Shown: positions 10,612-23,821, counted from the first letter of the stretch. The stretch is DNA of 64,000 nucleotides from Calocera cornea HHB12733 (GCA_001632435.1 KV423914.1:351764-415763), one strand, 5' to 3'. The notes: generated by a model from the letters alone, not told the origin. Numbers and translations are program-made.

Positions 10612-13600
10612 ATGGACAGCACAATACCAACCCAAGCAGCGCGGCTTGAGCCGGTACGCAGGCCTACAAGGCCCGAACGGGTTCTGCCACCTACACCTGT
10701 GGAGGAGGCCGGGTTGGAGCAACAGATGAGCGCGTTGAGCGTCGATACCGGTGCTCCTCCGCCTCTGCCTCCGAAAGACACGACAACACCCAAAACAATG
10801 ACAATGACAACAGAAGAAGAAGAGGCGGAAGGGGAAGCACAAGCGTACGGAGACGCCGTCGACTCTGCCCTCGAAGGCGACGCAGTCGAGGCTCCCCAGC
10901 CGGCACTAGTCGAGACGCTCTTCTTTGAAGAAGTCCAGGTCACCCTCTCCCCCACCCTCGGGCCCGAGCCTTCCCCCCCAGTGCAAGAAGCGGACATCCT
11001 TCTGACCCCTCTGCGGGCACACTATCTGAAGAAGACGCTCATCGAGCTCGAGCTCTCGCAGGAGCTCGCCCTGCTCATGACACCCCCGACCGACCCTTCC
11101 GTCTCCACTCTGTCGTACCTCGGCCCGCCTTTCGCTCCCGCGCCGAAGGGCAAAGCGGAAGACGTGCCGCTGCTCCGGTACATGTTCTGCCAATTCGCGC
11201 TCACCTTCCCCTTCCTGAGCGCGGCGCCGAAGAACTTCTTCAGCGGCAAGCTCCAGCCATTCGTCTCCTCCCTTCTCGCGAAAAACATCACCTCCCAGGG
11301 TGCTCTGCTGTCGAGCGAGGATGACCAGGCGGAGCAGCAGAGCCGCCGGAAGATGTTCCAGAAGCTCGAAAAGCACCTCGCGGTGATCTTGGGCGCGGCA
11401 ACAAAGCTGACGGAGAAGGAGGAGGTTGTGAGGCTCACGCAGCGGGATCTGGAGAGGCTCGAGGAGCTCGCGAGGAGGCGGAAGAGAAGGGTCAGAGAGG
11501 GCAGGGAGGTGTTCGACGTTAATGTCGTTAGTGTCAGGACGGTGGTGGCCAAGGGCAGGGTGCGGAGTCGCGCGCACGAGGTGAGCATACACTGATATTT
11601 CATCGTCGATGTGCATGATCACTGATGTCCCGAGCAGGAATTCGTGATCCGCACGCGTCGCACAGGCTTCTCGGACATCTACGTCTCTCGCCGGTATGGC
11701 GACTTCCGCACGCTCGCGGATGAGCTACGCAAGCAGCATCCAATGGAATCCGTGCGCCCTCCCCCAGCAAAAGACCGCGCGGCAGCGACGTTCTCCCAGG
11801 CTGCTGCCTCAGGCTTGCGTGGCTGGTACAGTGGAACCGCGGCGCAGGAAGGGTCGGACGAGTCCCTCCCCGGCACACCGGGGAGCAGCAGCACGGCGCT
11901 CAATGCCGGCACGTCCGGGAGCGCATACACGCAACGCGCAACCTCCCTCTCGAGGGAGAAGAACCGCCTCACCCTACGAGCGTACCTGCACGCCCTGCTC
12001 GCCTCGCCGCCACTCGCGGGCAGCCCCGTGCTCAGGAGCTTCCTGACGGCCAACCCGATCCGGCTTAGTACGGACGAGGAGGACGATATGAGGCGTCGGG
12101 AAGAGGCGGACCAGGTGAGAGAGGAGGGCAGAAAACAGTTCGCTAAGGAGGTTGCGGAGAGGGTTGAGGCGCTGAGGGGGGCTGTGAGGGAGGTGAAGGG
12201 GAGCTTGATGGCCAAGGGTGCGTCCGACCGGGCTGTGATCATAGGCTACATGCTGACGGGCGGGCAGACGGACTCACCCGCGTGTTCGCCACCGTCAAAG
12301 TGACGCCCGACGTGCGCGACCTGCCGCCGGACTACCAAGCTGTCCTCGCCTGGGGCCGCATCTCCCTCGCTGCCACCATCTTCCAGACGTTCGTGGCCTC
12401 CGACACGGGGAGCGAGACGCTCGCGAACCTCAAGAGGATACACGGGATGATGCCGTATTTCATGCTCAGAGGCGTGCTGAGGATCAGTAATCCTATTGCG
12501 ATGATTCGCGGTGAGTGATATCACTGCTCTCTCATTGTGGAGGATGCTGATTTGAGTCAGGCGTCCTCGATCTTTTCCTTGCTGCGCCCTTCGGCGGCCC
12601 CTCTCTGCTCCAGCGCATGTTCTCGACCTCTCTCAGTGAAGAGGTGAAGGGCCTGCAAGAGGACATTGACGCTGTCAAGGAAAAGATTGGGGACGACATG
12701 CTCTGCCAAAAGGTCAAGATGTTTGTGGACGCTCCGCAGGAGATACAGCAAGTGTATATTGCCGACGCTGGTACGTCACCCCTCCGTCAACAAGCGTTTG
12801 CTGTAATGCTGACAATGTCCTGCAGCGGAAGAGAACATTGCACTCCTTGCTGTCATCCTGCGGTCGCCCGAAGGCGCCCCGCTCGACCGCGACCAGTTCC
12901 AGCGCGTCGTTCGCGCCTCGCGGGCACATGCGACTTACCTCCATCAGCGCGCCGCGCTTGACGACTCGGACGACGACAACGGCCCGCCTGATGATGAAGG
13001 ATGGCTGTTCGAGGACCTCGGGATTCTGCTCAAGCTTTATGCGAGGCTTAAGGACAGGGAGCAGATGCTTGCGCTGATCTTTGAGGGATCGACCGCGGAC
13101 CTGCTGAAGGATATCATCACGATCTTCTATACACCACTTGCTCAGGTCTATAAGGCCGCAAGCATTGCCGACTCGCTGGGAGACCTGCAGACTTTCATTA
13201 ATGATCTGATCAGGACGGTAGAGGCGGTCGAAGAGTGTGAGTCTCTGCTGGCATCATGAGTGCAACATAACTGACATCCAGTGCAGTGAGCCAGGAAGAC
13301 CCACAACGGACAGTGCAAACGTTCATCGACCTCGTCCAACGACACGAACAGTCCTTCTACAACTTCGTCCACCGCGTGCATTCCAAAGGCGAAGGGCTGT
13401 TCGATGGCCTCATCCGGTGGATCGAGCTATTCCTCGACCTAATGCGGGAGGGTCTCGGCCAGTCCGTCAGCCTCGAGTTCATCCTTCCGTACTCGCACAA
13501 CGAGCGCGCCGCGATCCTGCGCGAGGTGGACCAGGTTGCGCACTACCACTACCGACTCAAGATCGCCTACGAGGAGAAGCTCCGCCGGCGGTTCGGGAAC

Positions 13601-14169
13601 CCAGGCGACTCCTCCGCCGGGGCAGAGGACGAAATGGCCCGTGATCTGATCGACGGCGTCGTTCGTGACCTAAGCTTCGGCGAGCTCATCAAGGGAGACG
13701 CCGAAGGCGCCGCGGCGGAGGAGAGCGATTCGGATAGCGACGAGTACGACTCGGACGATTCTGAGGGATCGGAGGAGTATACGGAGAGCGAAGTCAGCAG
13801 CCGCCGGCCGTCAATCGACGAGGAACGCAAACCGCACGTACGCAGCTCCACCGTCTCCTCCCGCTCTGCTGTGGCCTCGCGCTCGTCTCCACGAACCTTG
13901 TCAACCGCGGTACGACGGCCAACCGCTGCTTCGGGATCCACGAAGAAAGAAGGACCCCAAGCACCCCAATCGGCTTCGGGTATGGGCCAGTTGCCGGCAC
14001 CGAAACTGCCGAAAGTACCAGGGACGGACCTCAACCCGCCTGACCTCAACCATATACCTAGTCTCGTCCCCGTTTTTGTAGAAATCGTAAGCATGCTCTG
14101 TCTCCAACCCCGAACGCGTCCTGATTTGTCTCCCAGATCCGGCCCTCGCTGATACCTAGATCTATCTGA
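10612..14169 (+). CDS. LEC1: PX-domain lipid-binding protein, Lec1/YPR097W type
   Basis: 1081 residues in seven exons; the frame closes, with a final exon of only 33 nt (14137-14169). Order: disordered acidic leader; PX-associated helical domain (ILLTPLRAHYLKKTLIELEL ... LLRYMFCQFALTFPFLS, about residues 125-230); PX domain with the phosphoinositide motif RRYGDFRTLADEL and PPPAK; then the DUF3818 helical region (MMPYFMLRGVLRISNP, LLQRMFSTSLSEEVKGLQ) and an acidic/serine tail. Yeast YPR097W (Lec1) has the same architecture and acts in lipid/sterol handling at membranes. I start at the first ATG; an upstream TTG extension is not needed. Confidence 0.88.
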
Positions 14170-14692
14170 ATTCAGTCTACCAGTAATGAACACGCTTCAC
14201 GTCTCAACACGGCTGTACGCTGTACACGTAGATTCCCGTATCTTATCGATACACATTTCTGTAATGGTACCCAATAACACGAAGCCAACCCCTTGCCCAA
14301 CATGAGTGGTGAACTCGTTCGGCTTTAGTTATCTCACAACGGCTTTGCGTGCACAATCCGACAGCCACGTCCTTCTTTGTGCAACAGCACCCACCCCCTT
14401 GCGAATCCCCCTTCGCAACGTGTTCCCTTCTTGAACGAGCGCTGAGTTCCGGGGGCGTGACACCCAAGCAAGAGAGCTGCGCATTCATGCCGTCACCGAA
14501 CCCTGAGCACGTCCCCGGTAGGGCGCTGGTTGGAACCGACGAGATATATTCTGGGCATTCCTGAGAGAAAAGTACTCGGCAACGGCAGGTCATTATTATT
14601 CTACATACACGTCTTTGTTTCTTGATTGATAGTTATCTTCAGTCGTTATGTTGACCCGGCCGATACAGTCCACTTTCCGCGCTATGGCGCGC
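14170..14692. other. Convergent intergenic region
   Basis: Lies between the LEC1 and URA3 stop codons. No ORF, RNA motif or repeat that I can support; it should hold both 3' UTRs. Confidence 0.5.
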
Positions 14693-15634
14693 CTAAGCCT
14701 GCGCCGCCTTCATCCTCTGCTCGTACGCCGCCCACCCCTCCTTCTTATACCGCTCCGCCTCTTCTCTCACCGCCTCCTTACCCGCCTTCCCATACACCCC
14801 ACGTCCAACGATAATCACATCCGCCCCCTTCCCCACCACCGCCGCAGGGGTGTTGTACTGCTGCCCGAGGCTATCGCCGGCCGAGCCAAGCTGCACGCCC
14901 GGCGTGAGGATCAGGAAGTCCTCGTCCGCCCTGCCCAGTCTCTGTTGCGCAATGAAGCCAACGACAAACCCGCGCGACTCGCGGGCCATCTGCACAGTCG
15001 CCTCCGTGTATTCCCCCTTGGCTAGCGTACCCTCGCTGCTCATCTCGGCCAGGAGTAGCAACCCGCGCCCGAGCGGCAAGCCGACAGAAGCCAGGCCGGC
15101 GATTATTCCGGGGCCAGGTACCGAGTGTGCGTTTGTGAAGTGGGACCAGGAGGCGATCTGATGCACCCCTTTGGAATACTGGAGCACTACGGTGTTGCCT
15201 GTGCGTAGCTCCCATTAGCGCGACAGTCTGGGGTGGTAACGACGAAACGCAAACCAATATCGGCGAATTTCCGGTCTTCGAAGATGAGGAAGTCGTGTTT
15301 CTTGCTGAGCTGCTCAAGCTGGTCGAGCAGATCGGCGTCAAAGTCTTCCACGATGTCTATGTGTGTCTGTCCACGCATAAGCGCCCGTGCCCCCATGCCA
15401 TGTCCATGCTTCCCAGAATGTGCGGGGAGAACATGGATAAGTGCGCACCTTAATCAGACACACGCTCGGACCGACCGCATCCACCACCTCAAGTACCTTC
15501 GCTTTGGTAGACACGTCCACAGAGACGCAGAGGTTTGATTGCTTGCGTGCTATGCATTCGAGCAGGGCGCGCGCGGCCGGGTTGTTATAGTTTGCCAGGC
15601 GGGACTCGTAGCTCTGCAGATAAGGGGCGGGCAT
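14693..15634 (-). CDS. URA3: Orotidine 5'-phosphate decarboxylase
   Basis: 267 residues in three exons (15634-15449, 15366-15255, 15198-14693). It catalyses the last step of UMP synthesis. Motifs: [10 protein letters not shown] with the active-site Asp region, [15 protein letters not shown] (the K/D catalytic network), TPGVQLG and IIVGRGVYG for phosphate binding near the C-terminus. The start is chosen at MPAPYL, matching the family N-terminus. Divergent from PUS7 with a 216-bp shared promoter. Confidence 0.96.
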
Positions 15635-15850
15635 GCTGGGCAGCTGAGACGTGGCGGTAGAGAAGGGAGAGACAGCAAGCGAGTAGATACTGGCAAGATA
15701 GGATATAAATACAGTGGATGAAGCGAGGTGGTCGTAGGGCGAATGTTTACTTTCTTGAAATTTGCGCCACTTTGGGACCCTGGAGTACCAAGTTGGGCTT
15801 GATTCCAACCTCGACAGATCTCTGCTCTTCGACCACTTCTGGCCAGAAAT

Positions 15851-18800
15851 ATGGACTCCAGTATCGGCCAAATACGACCGCGAGAAGAAGAGGAGGAGGA
15901 GCCGAGCAAGAAACCCCGCCTGGACGCTCCCGCCGACCCTGCGGTCGCAGTGGAGTCGCTCATCCCAAGCGGCCAGGTGACGGCGACACCTGTCTTGGAG
16001 GCGCTCGTCGAGCCCGCTCCACTACCAGGTGTGACTTCTGCGGAAGCGCCGGCTTCTTTGGTGGTCGAGGGAGAAATCACTATGGAGTCAGTTCTAGCGA
16101 GCGCGGAGAAGGTCTCCACCCCCGTCCTGACCGCCCTGGTGGAGCCGTCCCCTGCCCCGGGCGAGCCCACCCCCGCCAGCCGCTACACTACCGAGAGCCT
16201 GCACCCGCCTTCCCTGAAAATCCTACTTGGCATCCTCCCTACCCCTAAAGAGCCTGAGCCGGCACGCGAGCCCGAAGTCGGCATAGCGTGCTACCTCTCC
16301 TCCGGCCTCGGAAGGGTAGAGGGAATCATCAAGCAGCGGTGAGCACCATTTTCTTTATTTCTTATAAGGGATATGGTTGTCTGATGGGACGGGCTAGGTT
16401 TACGGACTTCTTGGTGTTTGAGGTGAACTTGAAGGGGGAAACGGTGCGGGTTAAGGACATAGGGCCGCCGCAGAAGGAAGCGCCCGCACCCAAACCCGCC
16501 GAGCCCGCCGAGTCCCAAACCGAAGAGCCCGCGGCAGACGGCGAACCTGAATCGGCCGAGGCCGAGGCGAAAGAGCCGGAGAAGCCGGTGACGGTGACGT
16601 ACGAGTGGACAGCGGAGACGAAGGAGAAGCTCGCACCATACTTTGGAAAGGAGGAGCTGGAGGGTTTGGAGAGGATGTATAGGGAGGGGAAGAAGCCGCC
16701 TATGGTTAGTGATGGGGGTTGGGAGGGCCGGAGGTTGTTGCACCCCGAGGGAGAAGGGAGAGGAGACGAGGCCACGGAGACGAAGGGAGGTGAAGGTGGG
16801 GAGAAGGAGGAGAGCAAGGAAGTCGCTGAAGCACCTACCGAGGACGCGAAGGAAGAAACGCAGGCAGAAGAGGAGAAGGGAGGTCGTAGGAATGGGCGAG
16901 ACAGGAAGGACAGAGGAGGGCGCGGAGGGCGAGATCGCGGCCGTGGACGGGGCGGTGGGCGAGACGGTGGCCGTGGCGGTGGCCGGCGTAGCGACCCGCG
17001 ACAGGTATTATCTGCCGTACGTTTCTCCTCTGCGATGCATGGGTATGTGGTATTGACCATTTGACAGCCCATCGTCTCGAAAGAAGGCCGCACCGAGCTG
17101 CACAAGGCCGTGCGGGAGCTGTTTGGCGGGCAGCTGGAGACGGAGACTGTGGAGAGCAAGGAGAAGGGTGAGGGGAGCAGCATTAGGGTCAAGTGGAACC
17201 ATAATGCACGGGGAGGGGGCCAGAGAGGGGGGCGGGGTGGAAGAGGTGGTGGAAGAGGTACGTCAGTGTGATCATGGAAAGGTGCAAGGAGACTGATGCC
17301 GTTTTAGGTGACCGGGGCGAGCGTGAATCCATGGGCCAGTACATCCACTTCACGCTGCAGAAGACGAACCGGGACTCGCACGACGCGCTGCAGTACATCG
17401 GGCGGATGCTCAAGTGCACAGCGAAGGACCTGATGATCTGCGGGACGAAGGACAAGCGTGGGGTTACCTGCCAGCGGGTTTGCCTGAAGCGGTTTAACAG
17501 GACCGTCCAGGATGTGTGGAGGGGAGTGAATGCCGTTGGGAGACGGAGGACGGAGCAGGACGCTCTTACCAGCAGAGGCGAGCGCGGGGTCAGGATTTCG
17601 GATCTGGCATACAGCCGGAGCCACCTGGATCTGGGCATGCTCAAAGGCAATGAGTTCGTCATCACCCTACGGAACGTAAAGGTCGACAATCTGAACACGA
17701 TCGACGCGGCGATGAGCTCGCTCAAGGAGAAGGGCTTCATCAACTACTACGGCATGCAGCGGTTCGGCACCTCGCCTGTCCCCACGCACGCAACGGGACT
17801 GGCGATCCTACATTCTGACTGGAAGAGGGCTTGCGACTTGCTGCTCATGCCGAGGCCGGGGGAGGACCCCGACTGCGAGCGCGCGAGGAGGGCGTGGCTG
17901 GAGAGACACGATGCGGCCCAGGCGCTGGTGTTCATGCCGAGGAGGGTGGTGGCGGAGAGCTGCATTCTGGAATACTATCGAGATCACGGCGCGTCCAACC
18001 ACCTCGACGCCCTGATGAAGGTGCGCTTCCTTGTGGCGCATATCTGCATGCGCTTTGCTGATGAGGTGCAGATCCCGCGAAACCTGCGCTTGATGTACAT
18101 TCACGCATACCAGTCCTATGTCTGGAACGCGATGGTTTCCGAGCGCATAAAACGATACGGCAGCGACAGTCCCATTGTAGGAGACCTCGTCTACGATGTC
18201 CCTGGCGCAGCTCCAAAGGCAGCTGCGCCAGACGCAGCTGACGGAGCAGTGGAAGAAGGCAGTGAGTATATTTCCTACAATCCAGGACGGTGCTGAACAT
18301 GCCCCTAGTGGATTTCGATCTCGCGGAGGAGCAAGCGGCGAGCAAAGGAGGGCGCCCGAGCCGGCAGAAGGTCAAGGTGCTTACCGAAGACGATGTTCCG
18401 AACTACACCATCTTCGACGTGATCATGCCCCTTCCCGGGTTCAACGTTCAGATGCCCGGCGGCGAGTTCGGCGAGCTGTACAAGCAGTTCCTGGAAGCGG
18501 ACGGGCTGACGATGGAGAGCTTCTCCAAGCCGCAGAAGGAGTTCTCCCTCGCGGGCTCGTACCGCAAGATCCTGCACATGCCCAAGAACATCTCGTGGAC
18601 GACGATGCGCTACACGGACCCTAATCTGCCGCTTGCGCAGACGGACGAAGACAAGATCCTGGGCTTTGACGAGCCTGTGATCGACCCGGACGGCAAGTTC
18701 CTCGCGCTGCAGATCCAGCTCACCCTCGGCCCGGCTGCGTACGCCACGATGGCGCTTCGCGAGGTCACAAAGACGGAGACGAGCTCGCAGTTCCAGAGCG

Positions 18801-18955
18801 CGCTGACTCAGGCGTCGGAGGACCAGGCATACAAAGGAACTCGCGATGTTGTGGAAGACACGACTCTGGAGCCAGCAGCCGGTGATCTAGGGATCGAAGG
18901 GGAGCGGACGGGCATCGAATTGGAGCCCGTGCCGATGGAGCTGGATGCAGAGTAG
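15851..18955 (+). CDS. PUS7: Pseudouridine synthase Pus7 (TruD family)
   Basis: 961 residues in five exons (15851-16338, 16398-17004, 17068-17257, 17308-18261, 18309-18955). TruD family: [11 protein letters not shown] at the N-terminal part of the fold, the catalytic aspartate in [34 protein letters not shown], and a C-terminal [10 protein letters not shown] block. Pus7 converts U to pseudouridine in U2 snRNA, tRNA, 5S rRNA and mRNA. Compared with yeast (676 aa) it is long because of a disordered N-terminus and a Glu/Lys-rich, RGG-rich insertion at about residues 190-428. Confidence 0.95.
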
Positions 18956-19086
18956 ACTCAAAAGCAAGTGTATTACCTCCATGCAATGCATACCTCCGAG
19001 CGGTGAACGCATTAACGACTCTTGTCGTGGTTCCGCCGACCCCGGCAACCCGAAACCTTGTATTTTCTTTCTACTTTAGTTGGTCC

Positions 19087-20535
19087 CTACAGCGGGCCGT
19101 TGATGACCGCCTTGATGACGGGCTTTCCGTCCCTGCCGACGCCGCTCTTGGTCGCCTCGAACGCCTCGACGGCGTCGTCGAACTTGTACGTGTGGGTGAT
19201 GAGCGGCTTGAGGTCGATCTTGCCCTGCGCGACGAAGGAGATGGCGAGCGGGTAGTCGCCGTAGCCGTAGCGGAAGGAGCCGCGGACCTGGAGCTCCTTG
19301 ACGAGCATGGCCGTGATCGGGATCTGGGCGTTCTCCGAGCCCATGCCGATCTGGGTGAAGGCGCCGCCAACCTTGGCGAGGAAGATGCCGGTCTGGATGC
19401 ACACCTCCGCGCCCGTCGCCTCGAGCACGGTGTCGACGGCGTTGAGCCCGCGGTCGTCGAGCGCGAAGGCGGCGCGGATCTCCTCCGCGTTCCGCCGCGA
19501 GTAGTCCATGCGCGCCTCGCCCTCCCGCGGCTTGGAGGGCACGTGGATGTCCGTCGCTGCGTACGACTTTGCGAACTGCAGCCGCGCCTCGTTGATGTCG
19601 ATCGCGATCACGCGGCGGGCGCCCAGGGCGCGCGCGACGGCCATGCAGAGCAGGCCGACCGGGCCGGCACCGAACACGGCCACGACCTGGTTCGCCTTGA
19701 CCTGGGAGATGGTGGACGTGGAGTGGATGGCGACGGAGAGGGGCTCCATCTGCCTTGGGTCAGTCCTGCAGGCCGAGCCCATCCCGAACGAACGACGGCA
19801 AAACGCACCATCGCGCCGTCCTCCAGGTCCAGGTTATCCGGCAGCGGGTAGGCGAGGTCCTCGGGCACCTTGTAGTACCTCCCGAGCGTGCCGTCGTACG
19901 GCGGCGTGGCGGCGAAGATGATGTCGGGGCAGAGCTCGTACTTGCCGCTCTTGCACGCGTGGCACTTGCGGCACGTCTGGCCGGGCTCGACCGCGACTTT
20001 TTGCCCGACTTTAAGGCTCTTAACGCCTTTTCCGACTGAGGGAGGGGTGAGCTGACTGAGGTGGGGGAAGGGAAGGCAGAGCGGACCTTGGAAGACGATG
20101 CCGGCGGACTCGTGCCCGAGCACCATCGGGTCCTTCACGATGAAGTCGCCTATATATTCTTTGTAAGCATATTTCCCGAGGTCGAGACGCTCAGAACGCA
20201 CCAATGCGGCCATGGTGCAGGTAATGGACCTGTCGCCCCGGTCAGTCCACACTCGCCAAGCATGGGAACGGAGCACGAACGTCGGAACCGCAGATACCTA
20301 AGCGTGACGTCAACACAGGGCGCGCTGGCACGTTCTAGCGCAACTCACCCGTCTTCTTGACCTCGATGAGCACCTCGTCGTCTGCGACTGTTAGGGGGCG
20401 CATGGGGTGGTCAGACGCCTGAGGGTGGGGGCGGGGGGGGGCATAGGGCGTACGCTCAGGGACGGGCCGCTCCTCGTAGACGACGTCCTCGATGCCGCGG
20501 AGGACGAAGGACTTGTTCGATCCGTAGGTGACCAT
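19087..20535 (-). CDS. XYL2: NAD-dependent xylitol/sorbitol dehydrogenase
   Basis: 372 residues in seven exons (20535-20454, 20387-20349, 20297-20281, 20229-20202, 20149-20087, 20035-19809, 19749-19087). Medium-chain zinc dehydrogenase: catalytic zinc ligands in GICGSDVHY and LGHESAGIV, structural zinc cysteines in CRKCHACKSGKYELC, Rossmann VFGAGPVGLLC with the acidic residue of AIDINEA that selects NAD. Oxidises xylitol to xylulose or sorbitol to fructose in pentose/polyol use. Exons 3 and 4 are only 17 and 28 nt yet encode the catalytic zinc region. L-arabinitol dehydrogenase is a close alternative. Confidence 0.93.
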
Positions 20536-21827
20536 GCTGTGAGTGTGGGTCTAGGGGATGATGGTGGGGAAATGGGAGCGGGAAAAGCGGGGGTGTGGAT
20601 TGGACTGGGTTAATTTCCGGCCGTGTCACGTCGCCGTCCTCCATCCTTTTAAGCGTTTGGGCGGGCATCACGGGTCCGCGCGGTGAGGGCGATTGGTCCG
20701 AGTTGCCCCATTCGGCCCCCGTCCGCCCTGACGGCTCGCGCCCGCCTGGGGCTGCAGCCGCACAAGCACAACGCAGCCCGTGTGCAGCTGAGCAGTACTA
20801 GTACTCGTGTCCGTGACGCCGTGCTGGAAGCGGGCCATATTCCAGTGGACGCGTGAAGGGCGGGTATGGAGCAGGAATGCGCGTGGCCCCCTTCCCCTTC
20901 AGCTCGCCCCCAATCTGCGTGGCCTATCTGGGATTCGGGCTGCTTCGTGCGTGTGACCCGTGGTGCACCCCGCCAGAATGACATGCCGAGCTGCCTCATT
21001 CCCTCCTCGGGCTCCCCTCCCCTGGCCGGGCCTTGCCCTCTCTCTCACTCTCCCGCTCACGGCCACCCGGGAATGCCCAGCCAGACGCGGCACCTCGCCC
21101 GCACTCCCCCCTATGGCCTCGGATCTGCCTGGCCCAGTCCCGTCTCATGCCATTCCAGGCCGCGTCTGATGGGCGGATGCCCGTCACGGTGTCTCGCCTC
21201 CGATCACCGCACGGCGAGGCCGCGACCCCGACCGCGACTGGGGGCAGCGTGTCTCGCGTGCGGCCGGCCGATCTGCGTCCTCGCCCCACTTGTCTATCCA
21301 ACCAAGACCCATTGTCGTGTCTCGGTCCGCGTCTGTCGCGTCTCCCTTCCGACATCGAGGACCGACCCCCGACACGCGTGCGCCATGCCGCACCCGCTCA
21401 CCGCCGGACTGACTCGCGCACAAGATCGCACAGTGCCAATGCCGCACCTCTGCAGTGCCGTGGGTGTGACTGACTGACGGTGTGGGAGGGGCCGCGGGTG
21501 CGCCTGCTCCTCTCGAGGCACCCGACCTGAGTCGAGGCACCTGGGCGCGGATGGGCCTCAGACATCCCCGTTGACCGACTCGGACAACGAACGCGCACTG
21601 GCACACCCCCGCGCACCCCGCGCGTGAGAGGTACAAAAGGCCCGGCGATACCATCCATCGTTTTCCCACAACAACTGCACTCTACCCCGCTCGACCTCGA
21701 CAGCCCACCGCCAGGCCCCTACCGCAACAACCGCCAATCCAGCCCACCACCCCCGCCTAACACCACCCTCACCCTCAACCTCAACCTCAACCCCGGCCCC
21801 CCACCCCGACCTCACCTTCAGCCCACC
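20536..21827. other. Divergent intergenic region, GC-rich
   Basis: About 1.3 kb between the xylitol dehydrogenase and the Ran1/Ksp1-like kinase. C-rich, with CCTCAA-type hexamer repeats in the last 100 bp before the kinase ATG (about 21767-21795). ORFs here are low-complexity; no gene supported. Confidence 0.5.
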
Positions 21828-23517
21828 ATGGACGCCCCCCCTGCCCGCGAGCGATGGTCCGTGTCGATTCCGAAGCTGTCCAAGGCGCAAAAGGTCAAGC
21901 GCGCCGAGCGGCTGATCGGGCGCTCGATCGGCGACGGCCGGATCTACCTGCACAAGGTCATCGGCCACGGCTCGTTCGGCGTCGTCATGCACGCGTACGG
22001 CCCGCGGGACGAGCGCACGGGCCGCTTCAGGGAGTACGCCGTCAAGTGCATGTCCAAGCTCATGTCCATCAAAGAGCACATCCTCGCCGCGGACGAGTTC
22101 CGGATCCACCGCAACATCTCCGGCCACCCGAACATCCTCCCCTTCCTCGAGATCCTCCAGGACGACCTGTGGTTCTACCTCGTCCTCGACTACTGCCCGG
22201 GCGGCGACCTGTTCAAGCAGATCGTCCACCGCCGCCGGTACTTTGGCAACGACAGGCTCATCAAGCAGGTGTACTGCCAGCTGCTGGACGCGGTCGAGTA
22301 CTGCCATTCGCGCAATGTGTACCATCGCGATCTCAAGCCCGAGAACTGCTTGGTCAAGGATGACGGCGAGACGGTGCTCCTGATGGACTTTGGCTTGGCC
22401 ACCGAGAAGCGGTGGTGCTACGAGTGGGGCTGCGGCAGCAGGTTCTACATGGCTCCCGGTTCGTCCTGCCCCTTGGGCATGCTCGCACCAAACTCACCGT
22501 CCTCCAGAGGTCTACGGATCCAACAAAGAGCCCTACCGCGCCGACGTCGCGGATGTCTGGGCGCTCGGGGTGATCCTCGTGAACCTCGTGACGGGGCGCA
22601 ACCCGTGGCGGAAGGCCCAGGCAGGCGACGACGTGTACGACTCGTTCTGCCGGGACCCGGCGGCGCTGCAGCAGATCCTGCCCATCTCGGACGACCTCAA
22701 CGACCTCCTCCGCCGCATCTTCGTCGAGCCCAAGCTGCGCCTCACCATCAAGGACATCCGCGCAGAGGTCTCCCGCATCGACACCTTCCTCGCGCTCGAC
22801 TCGCCCGCACTCCAGTCGTGGCAGGACACCCTCGACAGGGACCGCAATGCGCTCCTCGGTATCAAGGAGGACAAGCCCGCCCCGGTGCTGGATGTGCACA
22901 TCCCCGGCGAGGAGAGGGACGCGGGCGTCCAGACCGGCACGCCGAACGAAAACCAGGGCCACTTTGCACAGCGCAACGTGCGCGACGCCGCTGCGCGCGG
23001 CCAGGCGCCCAGAGCGTCGAGCCCCGAGACCCCGCCAAAGATCCTCAATTGGCGGCAGGAGGTATACGACAACCAGGACGAGTTCGACGACGATGTGTGC
23101 TACGAGCAGCCCGCACCCTCCTGGAGCAGCGGGCCGTCACCGCCCGCATCAGCCGCGCGCCGCCGTGCGCTGCGCCGCTCGACTTCGACCGACTCGCAAG
23201 CATTCCCCGTAACACCACAGATGGCGACTGGCTACGCTGCCGCACCCGGCATCGCAGGCACGCTCTCGCCCTCGCAGATGAACCGACGCGGCTCGATCCG
23301 GCGCAAGCTGTTTGCGCGCCCCTCGCGAGGCTTCGCCGACGATGCTGACGAGTCTGGCGAGGAATTCCCGGGCATCACCATGGAGAACATGGACGACGAC
23401 GAGCGCGAGTCGCGCCACGGGCCCCACAAGACGCTCGGCCAAAAGATGAAGAACCTCGTGCACCGTTCTGTGCGCGCTCTGAATTCACGAGCGCCGCCGG
23501 AGATGCTGGATGATTGA
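21828..23517 (+). CDS. Ser/Thr protein kinase, Ran1/Ksp1/Vhs1-like
   Basis: 546 residues, two exons with one intron (22459-22507). Start chosen at ATG in CACCATGG. Kinase domain about residues 40-330: IGHGSFGVVM, catalytic loop NVYHRDLKPENCLV, MDFGLA, and GCGSRFYMAPEVY, the Gly-Cys-Gly-Ser-x-Phe-Tyr-Met activation segment typical of fission yeast Ran1/Pat1 and budding yeast Ksp1, Sks1 and Vhs1. These kinases act in nutrient and meiosis/filamentation decisions. The C-terminal third is disordered with a serine/arginine patch and an NLVHRSVRAL helix. Exact orthology is not resolvable here. Confidence 0.87.
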
Positions 23518-23821
23518 TTGACCGCGATCCCGCTAGATCCTGCCCTGTATTGCATATGCATATGTATTTTGTAGTCACTTATCGTATCACCCGCTGATGT
23601 ATGTATCACCACGTTGCAATTGTACCATTACCGCATTCTGCCTGTTATATCATCCCTCCGCCCATATTTGTGTCATCCTCCGGCGACCAGGCGCGTTGCT
23701 CGATAAAGGACGTGAAAAGTGCTCGCATCGATCCGCAACTCCCGTCTTGTCTCAGGACGACCCTAGCACAGGTGCGCCGCCCTCTGCCGCAAGCGCCCGT
23801 CTTGCTTCCGACCTCCACCCC
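23518..23821. other. Intergenic spacer
   Basis: 3' UTR of the kinase and 5' region of the cyclo-ligase; no gene seen. The cyclo-ligase frame stays open upstream to about 23597, so its start could be earlier. Confidence 0.4.

Noticed and set aside
10906..11622. 238-residue ORF antisense to LEC1
   Set aside because: Shadow of the PX-protein first exon; no family features.
21767..21795. CCTCAA hexamer repeat as interstitial telomere sequence
   Set aside because: Not CCCTAA/TTAGGG; it is a short pyrimidine-rich 5' UTR repeat.
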